DNA from: Streptomyces sp. NBC_01233
Lineage (GTDB): Bacteria > Actinomycetota > Actinomycetes > Streptomycetales > Streptomycetaceae
Direction: 5' to 3'
NCBI RefSeq assembly: GCF_035989305.1
Contig: NZ_CP108514.1
Location: forward strand, 2,356,501 to 2,420,500
Length of the DNA stretch: 64,000 nt
Both the position numbers and the translations under genes were made by a program. Positions 38,876-47,189 of this stretch are shown here, one piece after another (within the stretch, counting starts at the first letter, position 1; every line of letters begins with the position of its first letter). The notes below the pieces were generated by a model. That model was not told the origin of the DNA and did not search any database. It saw nothing but the letters and a program-made list of their open reading frames with translations.

Positions 38876-39751
38876 ATGGCCCAGCGCACACACCTCGGCG
38901 ACGCGGACTGCGCCATCGCCCAGGCCCTCGACGTGGTGGGCGACTGGTGGACGCTGCTGATCGTGCGCGACACCGCGCGCGGCCTGCACCGCTTCGACGA
39001 GCTCCAGCGCGAGCTGGGGATGTCCCGCAAGGTGCTGACGGAGCGGCTGAAGATGCTCGTCGAGGCCGGGGTGCTGACGCGCGAGCCGTACCAGGAGCGC
39101 CCGGTGCGGTTCGAGTACCGGCTGACCCCGCGCGGGCGGGGGCTGCTGCCGGTCCTGGTGGCCCTCCAGGACTGGGGAGACACCTGGGTCCTGGGAGAGG
39201 GAGAGATGACGGCGACGACCGACGAGGCCTCGCGGGAGGCGGAACGGGTGCACGCGCTGCGCGGCACGCGGGTGCCGGGACTGCTGCTGCCGGACCGTTT
39301 CGGCGGGCTGAGCGACCCGGTGGCGGACACCCCGTTCACGGTCCTGTACTGCTTCCCGGGCGCGTACGCGCGCGCCGAGTCCTACCCGCCCGGCTGGGCC
39401 GGGATCCCGGGGGCCAAGGGCTGCACGTTCGAGTCGTGCACCTACCGCGACCAGCTCGCGGAGTTCACCGCGGCCGGCGCCACCGTGCACGGGGTGTCGG
39501 CCCAGCGCCCGGACGAGCAGCGGGAGTTCGCGGAGCACGAGCGGCTGCGCTTCCCGCTCCTCTCGGACGCGGACCTGGCGCTGACGGCGGCGCTGCGGCT
39601 GCCGACGTTCCGGGCGGCGGGCGTGACCCGGATCAAGCGGCTGACCCTGGTCGTGGACCGCGACCGCACGGTCCGCGAGGTGATCTACCCGATCCAGGAC
39701 ATCGAGGCGAGCGTGGCCGCGGCGCTGGCCGCCGTCCGCTCCGCGGGCTAG
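38876..39751 (+). CDS. HxlR-type winged-helix regulator fused to a peroxiredoxin domain
   Basis: This 291-residue fusion has HxlR DNA-binding residues 1-105: Cys12 region DADCAIAQALDVVGDWWTLL, then FDELQRELGMSRKVLTERLK. AhpC/TSA-like residues about 135-290 follow: VLYCFPGAYA, GAKGCTFESCTYRDQLAEF with the peroxidatic/resolving Cys pair, LRFPLLSDADL. The Prx part resembles PrxQ/BCP proteins. HxlR proteins often sense electrophiles through the N-terminal Cys, so the fusion could link peroxide reduction to control of the divergent MFS gene. There is no frameshift or gap between the domains. Confidence 0.85.
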   Translation: MAQRTHLGDADCAIAQALDVVGDWWTLLIVRDTARGLHRFDELQRELGMSRKVLTERLKMLVEAGVLTREPYQERPVRFEYRLTPRGRGLLPVLVALQDWGDTWVLGEGEMTATTDEASREAERVHALRGTRVPGLLLPDRFGGLSDPVADTPFTVLYCFPGAYARAESYPPGWAGIPGAKGCTFESCTYRDQLAEFTAAGATVHGVSAQRPDEQREFAEHERLRFPLLSDADLALTAALRLPTFRAAGVTRIKRLTLVVDRDRTVREVIYPIQDIEASVAAALAAVRSAG

Positions 39752-40407
39752 CCGGGCCGCCGCTGCGCGGAGCCGCTCCCCGCCCCGCCCTTCCTCCGCT
39801 CCCCGGGCTCTGCCCTGACCCGGTCCTCAGACGCCGGACCGGCTGAAGGATCCGGCCTCGTCGTACGCAGCACCCGCCCCAGGACCTCGCAGGCGTACGC
39901 CTCGTCGTACGCGGCGTCCGTCAGCAGGACCTGGAGGCCGATGCCGTCCATGACCGCCACCAGCGCCCGCGCCGTCACCGGGTCCGTTCGCGAGGCCAGC
40001 CCGGCGGACACGGCCTCGCACCACTGCGCCGCCACCGGCCGCAGCGCCGGGCGGCGCAGGGCCGCGAGGTAGAGCTCGTACTCCAGCTCGACCCGGCCCC
40101 GGTCCGCCGCCAGGAACTCCCCCAGCAGACGGGCCAGGGCCCGGGCGAGGTCCGCGTCGGGATCGGCCAGCGCCGGCGAGTCCGCCACCGCCCGCGCGAA
40201 GCCCTCGTTGGCCTGGCGCAGCGCCGCGACCAGCAGATCGTCGAGGGTCTTGAAGTGGTACGTCGTCGACCCGAGCGGTACGTCGGCCTCCGCGGCCGCG
40301 CTGCGGTGGCTCAGCCCCGCGATGCCCTTGGCGCCCACCACGCGGATCGCCGCGTCGATGATCCGCTGGCGCCGGTCCGGGTCGTAGCGCCGCACGCCGG
40401 GGGGCAT
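39748..40407 (-). CDS. TetR-family regulator with repeat-derived C-terminus
   Basis: The 219-residue regulator has HTH region RRQRIIDAAIRVVGAKGIAG, then AAAEADVPLGSTTYHFKTLD, and a TetR ligand domain to about residue 180. The last ~37 residues (basic, Arg/Gly-rich) are read from a copy of the palindromic repeat at 39775-39860 and look non-native. The stop overlaps the convergent HxlR-Prx stop. Start and SMR stop overlap (TGATG), so it is coupled to the SMR gene and probably controls it. Confidence 0.85.
   Translation of the reverse strand: MPPGVRRYDPDRRQRIIDAAIRVVGAKGIAGLSHRSAAAEADVPLGSTTYHFKTLDDLLVAALRQANEGFARAVADSPALADPDADLARALARLLGEFLAADRGRVELEYELYLAALRRPALRPVAAQWCEAVSAGLASRTDPVTARALVAVMDGIGLQVLLTDAAYDEAYACEVLGRVLRTTRPDPSAGPASEDRVRAEPGERRKGGAGSGSAQRRPG
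39775..39860. repeat. Half copy of the palindromic repeat, forming the 3' end of tetR
   Basis: GGGCTCTGCCCTGACCCGGT and CCTCAGACGCCGGACCGGCT resemble the left half of the palindrome at 62486-62530. The flank CCCCGCCCTTCCTCCG resembles 62437-62452. Confidence 0.65.
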
Positions 40408-40727
40408 CAGTGCGCTCCGCCGAGGTTCAGCAGGACCACCCCGCCGATCACCAGGGCGATCCCGGCGATCTTGGCGGCGGTGGCCGCCTCCCCCATGAAC
40501 ACGATGCCTATGGCGGCGATGGCGGCCGTGCCGACGCCCGCCCAGATGGCGTAGGCCGTGCCGACCGACATCGACTTCAGCGTCTGCGCGAGCAGGGTGA
40601 AGGCGATGACGTACCCCAGCAGGGTGCCCAGCGAGGGCCAGAGCTTGGTGAAACCGTCGCTGTACTTCATGGCGGTGGTTCCGGCGACCTCGGCGGCGAT
40701 GGCCGCGGCAAGCAGTGCGTAGGGCAT
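40407..40727 (-). CDS. SMR-family multidrug efflux protein
   Basis: The 106-residue, four-helix protein has the SMR essential Glu in helix 1 (LLAAAIAAEVAGTTAMKYSDGF) and the YAIWAGVGTAAIAAIG segment of helix 3. It exports cationic compounds in exchange for protons. It is first in a two-gene operon with the downstream TetR gene and has palindromic operators overlapping its start. Confidence 0.92.
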   Translation of the reverse strand: MPYALLAAAIAAEVAGTTAMKYSDGFTKLWPSLGTLLGYVIAFTLLAQTLKSMSVGTAYAIWAGVGTAAIAAIGIVFMGEAATAAKIAGIALVIGGVVLLNLGGAH

Positions 40728-40765
40728 GTGTACAAGGGTACACATTGATGCGTACACCCGTACAC
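40728..40765. promoter_or_regulatory. Candidate TetR operator before the SMR gene
   Basis: GTGTAC-AAGG-GTACAC (40728-40743) is a perfect inverted repeat directly before the start. Two more GTACAC half sites lie at 40752-40757 and 40760-40765. Confidence 0.65.
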
Positions 40766-40853
40766 ATAAGCGACCCGCCGCATGACCCGGGACTCCTGCG
40801 GCCCGCGGCGCTACCCTGTCCGCCTCCTGGGGAGACGAAGGGGCGGCCCGCGC

Positions 40854-41696
40854 ATGGCGCAGCATTGGACCCATCAGGGGGGCGGCTGGCTGCCCCCCTG
40901 CTCTCCCCGGCCGGGGGTGATACCCCTGCGCCCGCTCGCACCGCGGGAGATCCTCATCGGCGCCCTCGCCACCCTGCGCCGCCACGGCGGCCGGCTGGTC
41001 GGCGCCCTGCTCCTCGGCCAGCTCGGCGGGCTGCTGCTGGTCGCCGCCGTCGCCGGGGCGGCCACCCTCGCCTCCCTGACCCGTACCGCCGGCAGCCGGG
41101 CGTTCGTCTACGCCCTCGTCCCGGCCGTCGCCCTGTTCCTGCTGTTCAGCTGGGCCCTGGCCGGCGCCCTGGCCGCGGCCCTGCTCCGGCCGGCCGTGCT
41201 CGGGCGGCGCGTGGCGGCGCGCGAGCTGCTCCGCGCGGCCCTGCCCCGGACCCCGGCGGTGCTGGGCACCCGGCTGCTGTCCCTGCTCGCCGCCGCCGGA
41301 CCGGGCGCCGCCGCCTTCGCCGCCGGACTGCCTCCGCTCGCGCTGCTTCCCCTGGCCCCGGTCGCCCTGTGGCTCGCCGTGCTCTTCGCCCTGGCGCCCA
41401 CGGCCGCCGGGTACGAGGGACTCGGCCCCGTGGCGGCCCTGCGCCGGTCGGCCGGCCTGGTGCGCGGCGGCTGGTGGCGGACCCTGTGCGTCACGGCTCC
41501 GGCGGGCGCGCTCGCGCTGGGGGCCGCGTACGCCCTCCTGCACTGGTTCGGGGCCCTGGGCGTCCTGCTCGCGCCGGCCCTGCTGCTGACCTTCCCCCAG
41601 CTGACCGTCGGCCTGTTCTACGCCGACCGGCGGCTGCGCCGTGAGCACCTCGCCGGGTCGCTCACGGCGGAGCTCCCGGTCACGGGTTCAGCGTGA
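40854..41696 (+). CDS. Multi-pass membrane protein, hypothetical
   Basis: The 280-residue protein has a short soluble N-terminus (AQHWTHQGGGWLPP) and about six hydrophobic segments, one with GYEGLGPVAALRRSAGLVRG. That arrangement resembles DUF7544/glycerophosphodiesterase-associated membrane domains, but I cannot name it firmly. The 3' end overlaps the broken secreted-protein gene by 17 bases in opposite orientation. Confidence 0.75.
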   Translation: MAQHWTHQGGGWLPPCSPRPGVIPLRPLAPREILIGALATLRRHGGRLVGALLLGQLGGLLLVAAVAGAATLASLTRTAGSRAFVYALVPAVALFLLFSWALAGALAAALLRPAVLGRRVAARELLRAALPRTPAVLGTRLLSLLAAAGPGAAAFAAGLPPLALLPLAPVALWLAVLFALAPTAAGYEGLGPVAALRRSAGLVRGGWWRTLCVTAPAGALALGAAYALLHWFGALGVLLAPALLLTFPQLTVGLFYADRRLRREHLAGSLTAELPVTGSA

Positions 41697-42548
41697 ACCA
41701 GGCGGCCCGCGCCTTCTTCCATTCGGCGTGCGTCAGGTCCTTGGCCTCGGTGCCGTCCCCGTAGAGGTCCGCGGACCCGCTGTCGGTGATCAGCTGCACC
41801 CGGGCTCCCGCGGCCGTCAGGTCCGGGACGTCCACGACGGCCTCCCAGCCGCCCGGGTCGGTGGTCGGCAGGTCGGCCCGCCTGACCGGGGCGTGTCCGG
41901 CGACGCCGTCCCACTGGTAGAGCGCGTACGGGTCGGAGTTGTCGTCCGCGGCCCAGGAGCCGGCCAGGATCAGGTACTGCCCGGCCGCGTTCTTGCGGAG
42001 GTCCCGGACCGAGAGTCCGCCGAGGTCCAGCTCGATGCCCGTCCCGAAGACCGCCTTGGCCCCGCTCGCCAGGACCTGGTCGAAGTTGGTGACCGGCACG
42101 ATCAGGGCCTTGCCGCCCGGCACGGCCGGCGCCAGCGGGGCCCGGAAGCCCAGGTAGGCGGTGGTCGTGGAGCCGGGCGCGAACTCCAGCCCCTCCACGT
42201 TCCCAGCCCGGTCACCTTGACGGTGAGGTTGGTGTAGCCGCGGCCGCGCGCGGCGACGGCCAGCTGCCGCACCGCCCCGGCGCCGGTGACGGTGACGTCC
42301 CCGGTCCCGGCGACCGAGGCCCTGCTCGACGCCGAGGCGCTGACCGTCAGGGCGGAGACGTCGGCCCCGCTCTGGCCGACGGTGACGTTCACGACCGGGT
42401 CCCCGGTCGCCCCGACGGCCCCGGACAGGTAGGACGCGGACAGGGCGATCGTCGGCGTCCCGTACGTCACGGCCTGTGCGGGCGCGGTCAGCCCGACGAT
42501 CAGCAGGGCGGCGGCGCCGGCTGTCCCGGCGGCGAAACGAACGGTCAC
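41680..42548 (-). pseudogene. Secreted protein gene with internal frameshift (and probable deletion)
   Basis: The GTG at 42548 (AGAGGA upstream) starts a Sec signal peptide (TAGAAALLIVGLTAPAQA) and about 115 residues of beta-rich sequence ending YTNLTVKVTGLG. At about 42201-42204 the frame changes: the continuing frame is nonsense (TWRGWSS), while another frame resumes with NVEGLEFAPGSTTTAYLGFR and runs to the stop at 41680 (KKARAAWFTLNP). The junction looks like a deletion that removed the middle of the protein and shifted the frame. A sequencing error alone would fix the frame but not explain the abrupt change from an Ig-like to a hydrolase-like domain. Function unknown. Confidence 0.7.
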
Positions 42549-42720
42549 AGGGGGTCCTCTCGTATGCGGCGCCACGTCGTGACGGCCGTCGAGAAGGTTC
42601 GGTGACGGCGGACAACTCCGGGTGCACGCCATCCGTCCAGCCGGAGAACAGCCTTCCGGATCCGGGAACCCAGCCGGGACCCAGCCGGAAACCCTGATCC
42701 GGGACGCTCCGGAGAACAGC

Positions 42721-42754
42721 GAGGGCCCCCGGCACGACCGTGCCGGGGGCCCTC
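42721..42754. terminator. Terminator of the suf operon
   Basis: A perfect 15-bp stem (GAGGGCCCCCGGCAC with GTGCCGGGGGCCCTC) with a GACC loop lies 15 bases beyond the last suf gene. Confidence 0.88.
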
Positions 42755-42769
42755 ATCCGCAGGCGGTGA

Positions 42770-43114
42770 TCAGACGTTGAAGCCGAGCGCGCGGAGCTGC
42801 TCACGACCGTCGTCCGTGATCTTGTCCGGACCCCACGGCGGCATCCAGACCCAGTTGATCCGAAGTTCGTTCACGATGCCGTCCGTCGCCGACTTCGCCT
42901 GGTCCTCGATGACGTCCGTCAGCGGGCAGGCCGCCGAGGTCAGCGTCATGTCGAGGGTGGCGATGTTCGCGTCGTCGATGTGGATGCCGTAGATCAGGCC
43001 CAGATTGACGACGTCGATGCCCAGCTCGGGGTCGACCACGTCGTAGAGGGCCTCGCGGACCTCTTCCTCGGTGGCGGGCTTGATCGACGCCTCGGGCGTC
43101 GCGTTCTCGGTCAT
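42770..43114 (-). CDS. sufT: SufT/MIP18-type Fe-S assembly factor
   Basis: The 114-residue DUF59 protein has VREALYDVVDPELGIDVVNLGLIY and LTSAACPLTDVIEDQ with the conserved Cys, then WVWMPPWGPDKITDDGREQL. It helps Fe-S clusters reach target proteins. Its ATG overlaps the sufU stop, and it is last in the operon. Confidence 0.92.
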   Translation of the reverse strand: MTENATPEASIKPATEEEVREALYDVVDPELGIDVVNLGLIYGIHIDDANIATLDMTLTSAACPLTDVIEDQAKSATDGIVNELRINWVWMPPWGPDKITDDGREQLRALGFNV

Positions 43115-43572
43115 GCCGTCTTCCTCTCCGCGTCGCCCAGAGCCTGGGCGGTCGCGTCCTTCCACGCCATCCAACTCAGCAGAGCACACTTCACGCGAGC
43201 CGGGTACTTGGAGACGCCGACGAACGCGACCGCGTCCTCCAGCACGTCCTCCATGGCCTCGTCCGGCTCGATCTTGCCCTTGGACTGCATCATCTCCAGG
43301 AAGACAGCCTGGATCTTCTGCGCCTCGGCCAGTTCCTTGCCGACCAGCAGCTCATTGAGTACGGACGCGCTGGCCTGGCTGATGGAGCAGCCCTGGCCCT
43401 CGTACGAGACGTCGGTCAGCGTCTCGCCGTCGTACTTCACGCGCAGCGTGATCTCGTCGCCGCACGTCGGGTTGACGTGGTGCACCTCGGCGTCGCCGTC
43501 GCGCAGGCCACGCCCGTGCGGGTGCTTGTAGTGGTCCAGGATCAGTTCCTGGTACATCGAATCCAGCTTCAC
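43111..43572 (-). CDS. sufU: SufU sulfur-transfer/scaffold protein
   Basis: This 153-residue protein has MYQELILDHYKHPHGRG at the start and three conserved Cys: C37 (NPTCGDE), C62 (GQGCSISQAS) and C129 (RVKCALLSW). These bind zinc and accept persulfide from SufS in Gram-positive SUF systems. It lies 36 bases after sufS. Confidence 0.94.
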   Translation of the reverse strand: MKLDSMYQELILDHYKHPHGRGLRDGDAEVHHVNPTCGDEITLRVKYDGETLTDVSYEGQGCSISQASASVLNELLVGKELAEAQKIQAVFLEMMQSKGKIEPDEAMEDVLEDAVAFVGVSKYPARVKCALLSWMAWKDATAQALGDAERKTA

Positions 43573-43608
43573 AGCGTCCTCGTCAGCCTCATCGTCGTCG
43601 ACTCGTCG

Positions 43609-44865
43609 TCACCCGAAGAAGTTCCGTACGTGCTCCAGCCCGTCGACCAGCGCGTCGACCTCGGCCGGAGAGGAGTACAGATAGAAAGACGCTCGCGTCG
43701 TCGCCGGAATTCCGTAGCGCAGGCAGACGGGGCGCGCGCAGTGGTGTCCCACGCGGACCGCGATGCCCTGCTCGTCCAGCACCTGGCCGACGTCGTGCGG
43801 GTGGATGTCGCCGAGGACGAAGGAGATCGCGGCGCCGCGGTCCTCGGCCGTGGTGGGGCCGATGATCCGCAGGTCGGGCACCTCGGCGAGGCGCTTGATC
43901 GCGTACTCGGTGATCGCGTGCTCGTGCGCGGCGATCTTGTCCATGCCGATCGCGGACAGGTAGTCCACGGCCGCGCCGAGGCCGACGGCCTGGGCGATCG
44001 GGGGCGTACCGGCCTCGAACTTGTGGGGCGCCGGGGCGTACGTCGAGGCGTGCATCGACACGGTCTCGATCATCTCGCCGCCGCCGAGGAACGGAGGCAG
44101 GTCCTCCAGGAGCTCCTGGCGGCCCCAGAGGACGCCGATGCCGGTCGGGCCGCACATCTTGTGGCCGGTGAAGGCCACGAAGTCGGCGCCGAGCGCCTGC
44201 ACGTCCAGCGGCATGTGCGGAGCGGCCTGGGAAGCGTCGATCAGCACCAGGGCGCCGACGTCCTGGGCGCGCCGGACGATCGCCTCGACCGGGTTGACCG
44301 TGCCCATGATGTTGGAGACCAGCGTGAAGGAGACGATCTTCGTCTTCTCCGTGATGACCTCTTCGATGTTGGACAGGTCGAGCCGGCCGTCGTCGGTGAG
44401 GCCGAACCACTTCAGCTTCGCGCCGGTGCGCTGCGAGAGCAGCTGCCACGGCACGATGTTGGAGTGGTGCTCCATCTCCGTGATGGCGATCTCGGTCTCG
44501 CGGTCGACCCGGTAGGGCTCGTCCGCCCAGCCGAGCATGTTCGCGACCAGGTTGAGCGACTCCGAGGCGTTCTTGGTGAAGATCACCTCGTCGCGGCTCG
44601 GTGCGTTGATGAAGGTGGCGACCTTGTCGCGAGCACCCTCGTACAGCGCCGTGGCCTCCTCGGCGAGCACGTGCACGCCACGGTGGACGTTGGCGTTGTG
44701 CTGCTCGTAGTACTCGTTCAGCGCGTCGAGCACCTGGCGCGGCTTCTGCGAGGTCGCCGCGTTGTCCAGGTAAACGATCTTCTTCCCGTCGTGGACCACA
44801 CGATCCAGCAGGGGGAAGTCCTTGCGGATCGCCTCGATGTCGAGGAGGCCAGGCAGCTGAATCAC
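43609..44865 (-). CDS. sufS: Cysteine desulfurase SufS
   Basis: The 418-residue PLP enzyme releases sulfur from cysteine. Landmarks are YLDNAATSQKP, MEHHSNIVPWQ, LIDASQAAPHMP, PLP lysine in FTGHKMCGPTGIG, and the persulfide Cys in RVGHHCARPVC. Its start overlaps the sufC stop by four bases. It delivers sulfur to SufU. Confidence 0.96.
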   Translation of the reverse strand: MIQLPGLLDIEAIRKDFPLLDRVVHDGKKIVYLDNAATSQKPRQVLDALNEYYEQHNANVHRGVHVLAEEATALYEGARDKVATFINAPSRDEVIFTKNASESLNLVANMLGWADEPYRVDRETEIAITEMEHHSNIVPWQLLSQRTGAKLKWFGLTDDGRLDLSNIEEVITEKTKIVSFTLVSNIMGTVNPVEAIVRRAQDVGALVLIDASQAAPHMPLDVQALGADFVAFTGHKMCGPTGIGVLWGRQELLEDLPPFLGGGEMIETVSMHASTYAPAPHKFEAGTPPIAQAVGLGAAVDYLSAIGMDKIAAHEHAITEYAIKRLAEVPDLRIIGPTTAEDRGAAISFVLGDIHPHDVGQVLDEQGIAVRVGHHCARPVCLRYGIPATTRASFYLYSSPAEVDALVDGLEHVRNFFG

Positions 44866-45626
44866 GCGGTCGCGCCACCCTTCACGTACTTGTCGTAGCC
44901 CTCGGCCTCCAGCTGGTCGGCGAGCTCGGCGCCACCGGACTCGGCGATACGGCCGTTCGCGAACACGTGCACGAAGTCGGGCTTGATGTAGCGCAGGATG
45001 CGCGTGTAGTGGGTGATCAGCAGGGTGCCGACCTCGCCGCTCTCGCGGACGCGGTTGACGCCCTCCGAGACGATGCGCAGCGCGTCGACGTCGAGGCCGG
45101 AGTCGGTCTCGTCGAGGATCGCGATCTTCGGCTTCAGAAGCTCCAGCTGCAGGATCTCGTGGCGCTTCTTCTCACCGCCGGAGAAGCCCTCGTTGACGTT
45201 GCGGTCGGCGAAGGCCGGGTCCATGGAGAGCTGCTCCATCGCGGACTTGACCTCCTTCACCCAGGTGCGCAGCTTCGGGGCCTCGCCGCGGATGGCGGTG
45301 GCCGAGGTGCGCAGGAAGTTGGAGACCGAGACGCCGGGGACCTCGACCGGGTACTGCATCGCGAGGAAGACGCCGGCGCGCGCACGCTCGTCGACGGACA
45401 TCTCCAGGACGTCCTCGCCGTCGAGGGTCACGGTGCCACCGGTGACGGTGTACTTCGGGTGACCGGCGAGCGAGTACGCCAGGGTGGACTTGCCGGAGCC
45501 GTTCGGACCCATGATGGCGTGCGTCTCACCCTGCTTGACGGTGAGGTCGACGCCCTTGAGGATCTCGCGGGCGCCGTTCTCGGCCTCGACGGAGACGTGC
45601 AGGTCGTGGATTTCAAGCGTTGCCAT
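44862..45626 (-). CDS. sufC: SufC ABC-type ATPase
   Basis: The 254-residue ATPase has Walker A GPNGSGKST, signature FSGGEKKRHE and Walker B IAILDETDSGLD. It powers conformational change of the SufB-SufD scaffold. It follows the Rieske-type gene by seven bases. Confidence 0.96.
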   Translation of the reverse strand: MATLEIHDLHVSVEAENGAREILKGVDLTVKQGETHAIMGPNGSGKSTLAYSLAGHPKYTVTGGTVTLDGEDVLEMSVDERARAGVFLAMQYPVEVPGVSVSNFLRTSATAIRGEAPKLRTWVKEVKSAMEQLSMDPAFADRNVNEGFSGGEKKRHEILQLELLKPKIAILDETDSGLDVDALRIVSEGVNRVRESGEVGTLLITHYTRILRYIKPDFVHVFANGRIAESGGAELADQLEAEGYDKYVKGGATA

Positions 45627-45633
45627 GGATACC

Positions 45634-45951
45634 TCAGGACTCCTGGGTGAGGGAGACGAGCACGTCGTCCCCTTCGATCTTTACGGGGTATACGGGTACG
45701 GGGCGCGTCGCGGGCAGACCGGAGGGCTTGCCGGTGCGCAGGTCGAAGGCCGACCCGTGCAGCCAGCACTCGATCATGCAGTCCTCGACCTCGCCCTCCG
45801 AGAGCGAGACGTTCGCGTGCGAGCAGATGTCGTTGATCGCGAACACCTCCCCGTCGGTGGAGACGATGGACACCGGCGTGCCGTCGAGTTCCACCCGCTT
45901 CGGGGTGTTCTCCTCCAGCTCGCTCAGCGTGCAGGCCTTGACGTAATTCAT
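45634..45951 (-). CDS. Rieske-type ferredoxin of the suf operon
   Basis: This 105-residue non-heme ferredoxin has the two Rieske ligands pairs CSH (DICSHANVSL) and CWLH (IECWLHGSAFDL). It lies between sufD and sufC with stop/start overlap to sufD. It is a usual feature of actinobacterial suf operons and may supply electrons for cluster assembly. Confidence 0.92.
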   Translation of the reverse strand: MNYVKACTLSELEENTPKRVELDGTPVSIVSTDGEVFAINDICSHANVSLSEGEVEDCMIECWLHGSAFDLRTGKPSGLPATRPVPVYPVKIEGDDVLVSLTQES

Positions 45952-47129
45952 CAGACGGAACCCTGGAGCTCGGTCTCGATCTTGGAGAGCAGGCGCTCCT
46001 CGATGTCCGGGACACCGATCTGCTGGACGAGCTCGGCGAAGAAGCCGCGGACGACCAGGCGGCGGGCCTCGTCGGCCGGGATGCCACGGGCCTGCAGGTA
46101 GAAGAGCTGCTCGTCGTCGAAGCGGCCGGTCGCCGAGGCGTGGCCGGCGCCGACGATCTCGCCGGTCTCGATCTCCAGGTTCGGCACCGAGTCGACCCGC
46201 GCACCGTCCGTGAGGACCAGGTTGCGGTTCATCTCGTAGGTGTCGGTGCCCTCGGCGGTCTTCTCGATGAGCACGTCGCCGATCCAGACCGCGTGGGCGT
46301 CCTGGCCCTGGAGCGCGCCCTTGTAGACCACGTTCGACTTGCAGTGCGGCGCGTCGTGCTGCACCAGGAGGCGGTGCTCCTGGTGCTGGCCGGCGTCCGT
46401 GAAGTACAGGCCGAAGAGCTCGGCCTCGCCGCCGGGGCCTGCGTAGCTGATGCGCGGGTGGATGCGGACGACGTCGCCGCCGAAGGTGACCACGATCGAC
46501 TTGAAGGTCGCGTCGCGGCCGACCAGCGTGTTGTGCTGCGAGCAGTGGACGGCGGTGTCGTCCCAGTCCTGCACGGAGACGACCGTGAGCTTGGCGCCGT
46601 CGCCGACCAGGAAGTCGACGTTGGCGGCGCGCACGGCGTCACCGGTGTGGTCGATGACGATGACGGCCTCGGCGAAGGCCTGCACGTCGAAGACGGTGTG
46701 CCCGAAGGTGGTGCCGCCCTCGCCGTGCAGCGTGAGGCGCACCGGCTCGGTCAGGACGGCCTCCTTGGGCACGGTGACGACCGTGGCCTTGGCGAAGGAC
46801 GAGAACGCCTGGGCGGCGATCCGGTCCACCGGGGTGCCGGCCTTGCCGATGCGCGCGTCGCCGCGCTCCACCGACTCGACCGTGACGCCCTCGGGCGCGT
46901 CGATCTGGGCCTTGATGGCGCCGTCGGCGACCGCGGTGCCGTCGTGGAGACCACGCAGGCGGGCCAGCGGAGTGAAGCGCCACTCCTCCTCGCGGCCGTG
47001 GGGCACGGGGAAGTCCGCCACGTCGAAGGACGGGGGGGCACTCATCCGGGTGGCGACGGTGGACTCGGCGGCCACCGCGATCGCGCCGGCGGTGGTCGAA
47101 CCCGCCGGAATGTTCTGAGCCTCAGCCAT
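45951..47129 (-). CDS. sufD: SufD scaffold subunit
   Basis: The 392-residue beta-helix protein has PHGREEEWRFTPLARLRGL near the N-terminus, HISYAG-type repeats (RIHPRISYAGPGGEAELFGL), and GAGHASATGRFDDEQLFYLQ then RGIPADEARRLVVRGFF at the end. It is the SufB partner in the SufBC2D complex. Confidence 0.95.
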   Translation of the reverse strand: MAEAQNIPAGSTTAGAIAVAAESTVATRMSAPPSFDVADFPVPHGREEEWRFTPLARLRGLHDGTAVADGAIKAQIDAPEGVTVESVERGDARIGKAGTPVDRIAAQAFSSFAKATVVTVPKEAVLTEPVRLTLHGEGGTTFGHTVFDVQAFAEAVIVIDHTGDAVRAANVDFLVGDGAKLTVVSVQDWDDTAVHCSQHNTLVGRDATFKSIVVTFGGDVVRIHPRISYAGPGGEAELFGLYFTDAGQHQEHRLLVQHDAPHCKSNVVYKGALQGQDAHAVWIGDVLIEKTAEGTDTYEMNRNLVLTDGARVDSVPNLEIETGEIVGAGHASATGRFDDEQLFYLQARGIPADEARRLVVRGFFAELVQQIGVPDIEERLLSKIETELQGSV

Positions 47130-47189
47130 GGCTGTCTTCGTGCTCTCTTCCTACGTCAAAGAATGTCTGCGGGACTCGGGCGGCCGGGA

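Noticed and set aside
41680..42548. Programmed frameshift in the secreted-protein gene
   Set aside because: No slippery run at the junction and the change in protein character points to deletion.
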